DNA from: Planctomycetota bacterium
GTDB lineage: Bacteria; Planctomycetota; Phycisphaerae; Sedimentisphaerales; Anaerobacaceae
Assembly: GCA_023135255.1 (NCBI GenBank)
Contig: JAGLTN010000364.1
Location: 1-6,531, forward strand
Length of the DNA stretch: 6,531 bases
Reading direction: 5' to 3'
In this document: positions 5,484 through 6,531 of the stretch, in pieces
Position numbering within the stretch: position 1 is the first letter of the stretch
Layout of the letters: every line of letters begins with the position of its first letter
Translations under genes and position numbers: made by a program
Notes under the pieces: model-generated
The model's input: only the letters and a program-made list of their open reading frames with translations
Told to the model about the DNA's origin: nothing
Database searches by the model: none

Positions 5484-6197
5484 ATGAAAGAAATAGATTT
5501 TTTACCAACATGGTACAAGGATGACAGGAAACGTCAGATAGGCAGACGTACTCAGTATATTATACTCGGTGCCGTTTTTGCATTGATGATGATCTGGAAT
5601 TTTGTAACGGTCAGTTCTGTCTCGACCGCCAATGCTCAAGTTGAATCGTTGGCAGGGCAATTACAGGATGCAAAAAGTGTATCAGGGCAATACTCCTGCT
5701 TACAGCAGGAGATCGATCAGCTAAAGCTCAAAGCAGATGTCGTTGAAATGATAGATTCTAATATTGATGTTGCTGCTACACTGGCTGAAATAACTTATTT
5801 GATGGGTGACAGGATAGCATTAAACAAGATTATATTAAAATCTGAACCACTTGCTGCGGGCAACTGGCTAAAGGCCAATTCTATGAGATTGGCAGGTAAT
5901 TCTTCAAAGGCCAAAGTGGCAGGAAAGCTTGGGAAAAGCAGGTTTAGAATAATTGTAAGCGGAGTAGCCTGTGATGCCACTAATGTAGCGGAGTTAATAG
6001 TCAGGCTTGAGAATTCGCCGTATTTCAGTCAGGTGATACCTTCTTACTCAAGAAATAAGCAGATAACAGATAAGGCTTCGAATATGTCAAAGCAATACCA
6101 GATAAGTGAATTTGAGATCAGCTGTTACCTGGCTAATTATAAAGAAAAAAATAATCAGGATTCCTCGAAAACAACTTCTGGACAAGGGAATTTGTAA
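5484..6197 (+). CDS. pilN: Type IV pilus assembly protein PilN
   Basis: A 237-aa bitopic inner-membrane protein. The N-terminus 'EIDFLPTWY' (3-11) is the counterpart of the 'INLLP' motif that docks PilN into PilM. One membrane helix spans about 24-46 (TQYIILGAVFALMMIWNFV...). A coiled coil follows at about 50-90. The periplasmic domain has 'LAEITYLMGDRIALNKIIL' (100-118), then 'FRIIVSGVACDATNVAELI' (154-172) and 'LENSPYFSQV' (175-184), matching the PilN fold with its 'SP.F..V' turn. A Ser/Ala/Lys-rich insertion (about 125-150) and a polar Asn/Gln/Ser tail (221-237) look flexible. It pairs with PilO, whose ATG overlaps the pilN stop by one base. Confidence 0.93.
   Translation: MKEIDFLPTWYKDDRKRQIGRRTQYIILGAVFALMMIWNFVTVSSVSTANAQVESLAGQLQDAKSVSGQYSCLQQEIDQLKLKADVVEMIDSNIDVAATLAEITYLMGDRIALNKIILKSEPLAAGNWLKANSMRLAGNSSKAKVAGKLGKSRFRIIVSGVACDATNVAELIVRLENSPYFSQVIPSYSRNKQITDKASNMSKQYQISEFEISCYLANYKEKNNQDSSKTTSGQGNL
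6184..6189 (+). promoter_or_regulatory. Ribosome binding site of pilO
   Basis: AAGGGA lies inside the end of pilN, 7 nt before the overlapping ATG at 6197, and fixes the pilO start. Confidence 0.65.
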
Positions 6198-6531
6198 TGA
6201 ATTATTTACGTGAAAAACAACAATTAGTGATATTTATAATCGCGGTTTTGATCGTCGGTGGGTTTGTGTTTTTACGTTATTTGCCCTTAAATAAAAAAAT
6301 AGCACAGATACACGAGATGCAGCAACAGCAAGTATCTGTTATTGAAAAGGCGGATGTTGAGAAAGCAAAATTTGCAGCTTTACAGGAGCAAAGAGATTCT
6401 GTTTTAGAGCTGCTCAAAAATTATGACCGCAATATACCCGTCAACAGAGATCTTGGTGGGTTTCTGCAGGAGATAGCAGATATGATGAATACTGCTGAGC
6501 TTGCCGAACAGTTTGTTGAACCAGGTCAGGA
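6197..6531 (+). CDS. pilO: Type IV pilus assembly protein PilO, N-terminal part (cut by the window edge)
   Basis: An open frame of 111 codons plus 2 nt, running off the right edge without a stop. ATG overlaps the pilN stop by one base (TAATG). A short cytoplasmic tail (1-9) precedes one membrane helix at about 10-27 (LVIFIIAVLIVGGFVFLR). A polar helix rich in Lys, Glu and Gln (33-75) suits a coiled coil with PilN. 'KNYDRNIPVNRDLGGFLQEIADM' (74-96) is the characteristic PilO stretch in which 'IP' leads into 'FL..I..' before the ferredoxin-like periplasmic domain. Complete PilO proteins are about 200 aa, so nearly half is missing here. With PilN it forms the periplasmic platform that links the pilus base to the outer-membrane secretin. 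Confidence 0.9.
   Translation, partial: MNYLREKQQLVIFIIAVLIVGGFVFLRYLPLNKKIAQIHEMQQQQVSVIEKADVEKAKFAALQEQRDSVLELLKNYDRNIPVNRDLGGFLQEIADMMNTAELAEQFVEPGQ

Noticed and set aside
5795..5980. Minus-strand open frame of 61 codons
   Set aside because: It is antisense to the conserved PilN periplasmic domain and has no family resemblance.

Overview
The window holds eight genes, all on the plus strand, and every one belongs to a type IV pilus / type II secretion-like machine. In order they are: a major GspG/PilA-type pseudopilin, four minor pseudopilins (PilV/GspI-like, PilW/GspJ-like, PilX/GspK-like, FimT/GspH-like), then the inner-membrane assembly proteins PilM, PilN and the first 111 codons of PilO, which runs off the right edge. 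The AT-rich composition, the few strong Shine-Dalgarno (SD) sequences, and the pilin type (KKGFTLVEILIVVVILG start, a late 'PTNPW' and 'GWYFNT..GRFG') suggest a Planctomycetota bacterium, probably of class Phycisphaerae. That assignment is inference from family resemblance; no marker gene is present.

Layout. Positions 1-183 are non-coding and built from repeats: four copies of TTTATYCGCGG, two of them inside a 58-nt tandem unit. Positions 184-516 are a long leader for the major pilin, with a plausible sigma-70 promoter near 251-279, a stable hairpin at 433-455 and an isolated near-perfect SD at 388-396 with no start codon after it. The pilin (517-1002) is followed by a clear rho-independent terminator (1040-1088), so it looks like its own transcript. 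Its codon use (GGT, CGT, CCA) is typical of a very highly expressed gene and differs from its neighbours. Three minor pseudopilins follow with almost no spacing (1134-3416). A gene-free gap of 381 nt (3417-3797) separates them from the GspH-like gene, pilM, pilN and pilO, which are tightly packed (16-nt gap, 5-nt gap, 1-nt overlap).

How they work together. By family knowledge, the pseudopilins are inserted in the inner membrane, cleaved after the glycine before the conserved Phe (or Val) by a PilD-type prepilin peptidase, and polymerised. The major pilin forms the shaft and the four minor ones form a tip or priming complex equivalent to GspH-I-J-K or FimU-PilV-W-X. PilM (cytoplasmic, actin-like fold) binds the N-terminus of PilN, and PilN pairs with PilO to form the periplasmic alignment platform. 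The motor ATPases, platform protein PilC, peptidase and secretin are not in the window. The combination of GspG-like major and GspHIJK-like minor pilins with PilMNO rather than GspL/M is a mixed T4P/T2SS architecture. I see no transposase, CRISPR array, tRNA, rRNA or defence system.
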